Assembly: GCA_037176705.1 (NCBI GenBank)
Contig: JBAWUJ010000040.1
Location: forward strand, 1,488,001 to 1,552,000
Direction: 5' to 3'
Length of the DNA stretch: 64,000 nucleotides
Origin: Molossus alvarezi
Taxonomy: Eukaryota > Chordata > Mammalia > Chiroptera > Molossidae
Part shown: in pieces, positions 60,912 through 64,000 of the stretch
Position numbering within the stretch: position 1 is the stretch's first letter
Layout: each line of letters starts with the position of its first letter
Program-made: the position numbers and the translations under genes
The notes under the pieces: model-generated
The model's input: the letters and a program-made list of their open reading frames with translations, nothing else
What the model was told of the DNA's origin: nothing
Database searches by the model: none

Positions 60912-63900
60912 TTCCCTGGAAGGATGTACTCATTGTTCCATGTAAGGATCTATTTAGTGTTTCCTGAAAGGATCTACATGGCTTTCCATGGAAAGAACTA
61001 TCCAGTTTTGCATGGAAAGAACTAATTAGTGTTTTCGGAAGAAACTAAATAGTGTTCCATGGAGAGAACTACTTAATGTTCCATGAAATAAACTATCTCG
61101 TGTACCATGAAAGAATCTAGCTAGTGTTCCATGGAAAAAACTACTTGGTGTTCCATGGAAGGAACTAGCTAGAGTTCCATGGAAAGAACTACTTAGTGTT
61201 CCATAAAAGTATGCAGCTTGTGTTCCATGGATGGATCAGCTAAGTGTTCCATTGATGGAATTAGTTCGTAATTCATGTTATGAACAAACTATGTACATGG
61301 AAGGAACTACTTAGTGTTTGATGGATGTAACTAGATAGTGTTTAATGGAAGACAATTGTTAGTGTTCAATGGAAGAAATAACTTAGTGTTCCATGGAAGG
61401 TACTAACTAGTGTTCCATAGAAAGAAATACTTAGTGTTCCATGGAAGGAAATAGCTACCGTTCCATGGAAGAAACTACTTAGTGTTCAGTTGAAGAAACT
61501 AGCTAGTGTTCTATGGTAGAAACTACTTGGTGTTCCATGAAGAGAACTACTTTGTGTTCCATGGAAGGAACCCTACATAGATTTTTTCATGGAACACTAA
61601 GTACTTCCTTCCATGGAAGGGACTACTTACTGTTCCGTGGAAGGGAATAGGTTGTGTTTCATGGAATGAACCAGCTACCATTCCAAGGAAGGAAGTACTT
61701 ATTGTCCCATGGGAGGAACTACTTAGTGTTTCATGGAAGAAACAGGCTGGTGTTCCATGGAAGGAACTATTAGTGTTCCATGAAAAAAACTACTTAGTGT
61801 TCCATGGAAGGAACTATTTATTGTTTGACGGAAGGAACCAGCTAGTGCTTCATAGAAGGAACCAGCTAGTGTTCATGGATGGAATTAAATTGTGTTCCAT
61901 GCAAGGAAATACTTAGTATTCCATGGAAGAAACCAGCTGTGTTACATGGAAAAAACTAGATAGTGCTTTATGGAAAAAATTAGCTAGTGTCCCATGGAAG
62001 GAACTAGGTAGTGTACCATGGAAGGAACTATCTAGTGTTTCAAGGAAGGATCTAGCTAGTGTTCCAAGGAAAGAACTAGAGAGTGTCCAGGAAAGAAACT
62101 ACTTCGTGTTACATGAAAGGAACTGCTTAGTGTACCATGGCAGGAACTACCTAGTGTTCCATGGATGAAACTACTTAGTGTTGCATGGAAAAAACTACTT
62201 AGTGTTCCATGGAAGGAACTAGCTACTGTTCCATGGAAGGAGCTCGTTAGTGTTCCATGATAGGAACTAGATAGTGTTCCATGGAATGAACTAGCTAGTG
62301 TTTCATGGAAGTATCTAAGTAGTTTTCCATGGAAGGAACAACTTATTGTTCCATTGAAGGAACTAACTAGTGTTCCATGGAAGGATCTAGCTAGTGTTCC
62401 ATTAAAAAAAATTACTTAGTGTTCCATCAAGAAACTACTTAGTGTTTCACGGAAGGAGCAGGTTACTGTTCCATGGAAGGAACTGGCTAGTGGTCCATAG
62501 AAGGAACTACTTAGTGTTCCATGGAAAGAACTACTAAGTTTTCCATGGAAAAATAGTAGTGTTCCCTAGAAAAAACTAACTAGTGTTCCATGGAAATAAC
62601 TACTTAGTGTTCCATGGAAGGAACTACTTAGTGTTGGAAGGAACTACTTTGTGGTTCATGGATGGAACTACATAGTGTTCCATGGAACTAATTACTTAGT
62701 GTTGCATGAAAGGTACTACTTAGAGTTCTATGGAAATGATTAGGTAGTGTTACATGGAATAAACCAGCTAGTGTTCCATGAATGAAACTAGCTATTGTTC
62801 CATGAAAAGAACTACTTTGTTTTCCATTGAAGGAACTACCTAAAGTTCCACGGAAGGCACTAGCTTGTGTTTAATGGAAGATACTAGCTAGAACTACATA
62901 GTGTTCCATGGAAGGAACTACTATGTGTTTCATGGAAGGATCTTGCTATTGTTCAATAAACGGAACTACTTACTGTTCCATAAAAGAGACTAGGTAGTGT
63001 TTCATGGAAGGAACTAGCTCTTGTTCCTTGGAAAAAACTGGTTAGTGTTGCATGGAAATAAATACTTAGTGTTTTATGGAAGGAATTGGCTAGTGTTCCA
63101 TGGACAGAACTTGCTAGTGTTCCATGGAAGGGACTACTTTATGTTCAATGGAAGAATCTACTTAGCGTCCCATGAAAGTAACTAGCTAGTGTTCCATGGG
63201 TGAATCTACTTAGGGTTTCATGGAAGTAACTACTTAATGTTCCATGGAAGAAACTAGCTAGTATTCCAAGAAAGGTAATAGTTAGTGTTCCATAGAAGAA
63301 ACTACTTAGTGTTCCAGAGAAAGTTGTAGTTAGTGTTCCAAAGAAGTAACTAGCTTGTGTTCCAAGGAAGAAACTAGGTAGTGTTCCAGGGAAGAAACTA
63401 CTTAGTGTTCCATGGAAGGAACTACTTAGTGTTCCATGTAAAAAAAGCAATTTACTGTTCCATGGAAAAAACATGTTACTGTTTCATGGAAGACAGTAAT
63501 GAGTGTTCCATGGAAGGAACTATAGAGTGTTCCCTCAAAGGAACTACTTATTGTTACATGGAAGGAACTGGTAGTGTGGCATGGAATAAACTACCTAGTG
63601 TTCCATGGAAGGAACTACTTAGTGTTCCATGGAAATAACTGGCTAGTGTTCCATGGAAGGAACTACTTAGTGTTCCATGGAAGGAACAATTTAGTGTTCC
63701 ATGGAAGAAACAAGTTACTGTTCCATGGAAGGAAGTACTTCGTTTTCCATGGAAGGAACTACAGAGTGTTCCATGGAAGGAAGTAGTAGTGTTCCATGAA
63801 AGGAGCTGTCTAGTGTTCCATGGAAAGAACTACTTAGTGTTCAATGGAAGAAAATAGCTGTAATTCCATGGAAGAAACTACTTAGTGTTATATAAAATAA

Positions 63901-64000
63901 ACAAGCTAACGTTCCATGGAGGAACTACATAGTGTTCCATAGAAGAAACTACTTAGTGTTTAATAGAAGGAACTAACTAGTATTCCATGGAAGGAACTAC
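60912..64000 (-). repeat. 24-bp satellite, inverted orientation (block H)
   Basis: About 3.1 kb in inverted orientation running off the right edge. It includes a block near 63220-63390 of inverted CTGG-type variants (CCAGAG, CCAAGG, CCAGGG), and so carries the same higher-order family as the plus blocks. A two-unit flip back to plus lies at 61572-61610. No gene is seen. Confidence 0.97.
61572..61610 (+). repeat. Two-unit micro-inversion within block H
   Basis: The sequence passes from CATGGAAGGAAC (inverted) into CATGGAACACTAAGTAC (plus), then back to inverted through a shared TTCCATGGAA at about 61609-61618. Confidence 0.88.

Noticed and set aside
1..64000. CENP-B box in the satellite
   Set aside because: The unit has no match to the CpG-containing CENP-B box core; a centromeric role cannot be claimed from this.
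1..64000. Heat-shock elements in the satellite
   Set aside because: HSF sites need GAA and TTC separated by 2 bp; the unit has TTC-N4-GAA, which does not fit.

Overview
This window is a mammalian, most likely bat, heterochromatin-like segment. About 45 kb of the 64 kb is one degenerate 24-bp satellite. It has been invaded by two near full-length L1 LINEs and one endogenous betaretrovirus, which itself carries a tRNA-derived SINE. I see no intact host gene. The bat call rests on the SINE at 39304-39543. Its tRNA-like head, CT-rich middle and A-tail look like the VES family of yangochiropteran bats. Species cannot be read from the sequence.

Layout: satellite, plus orientation (1-637); satellite, inverted (638-5334); satellite, plus (5335-11600); L1 copy 1, minus strand (11601-17712); satellite, plus (17713-36423); betaretroviral provirus, minus strand, with two LTRs (36424-43254); satellite, plus (43255-45607); about six inverted units (45608-45749); satellite, plus (45750-49007); L1 copy 2, minus strand (49008-54875); satellite, plus (54876-60911); satellite, inverted (60912-64000), with a two-unit flip back near 61572-61610.

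The satellite unit, in plus orientation, is TTCCATGGAACA followed by CTAGCTAGTTCC. It contains two palindromes (TTCCATGGAA and CTAGCTAG) whose centres alternate 11 and 13 bp apart, so the two strands read almost alike. Several orientation switches fall in or beside these palindromes. Above the 24-bp level there is a mosaic of higher-order repeats (offsets about 216, 384, 1439, 1.6 kb, 2139 and 3963 bp). Because 24 is a multiple of 3, long open frames appear on both strands coding 8-residue repeats. These are most likely by-products and not genes.

The provirus reads LTR, PBS (tRNA-Lys type), gag, pro with dUTPase and G-patch, pol, a gutted env, PPT, LTR. It is flanked by a 6-bp duplication (GCTAGT). 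All its genes are broken by stops, frameshifts, a SINE insertion and a large env deletion. Both L1 copies are also dead. The main interest is the satellite: its near-dyad unit, its switching orientation, its nested higher-order structure, and the use of its A-rich variants as landing sites for L1.
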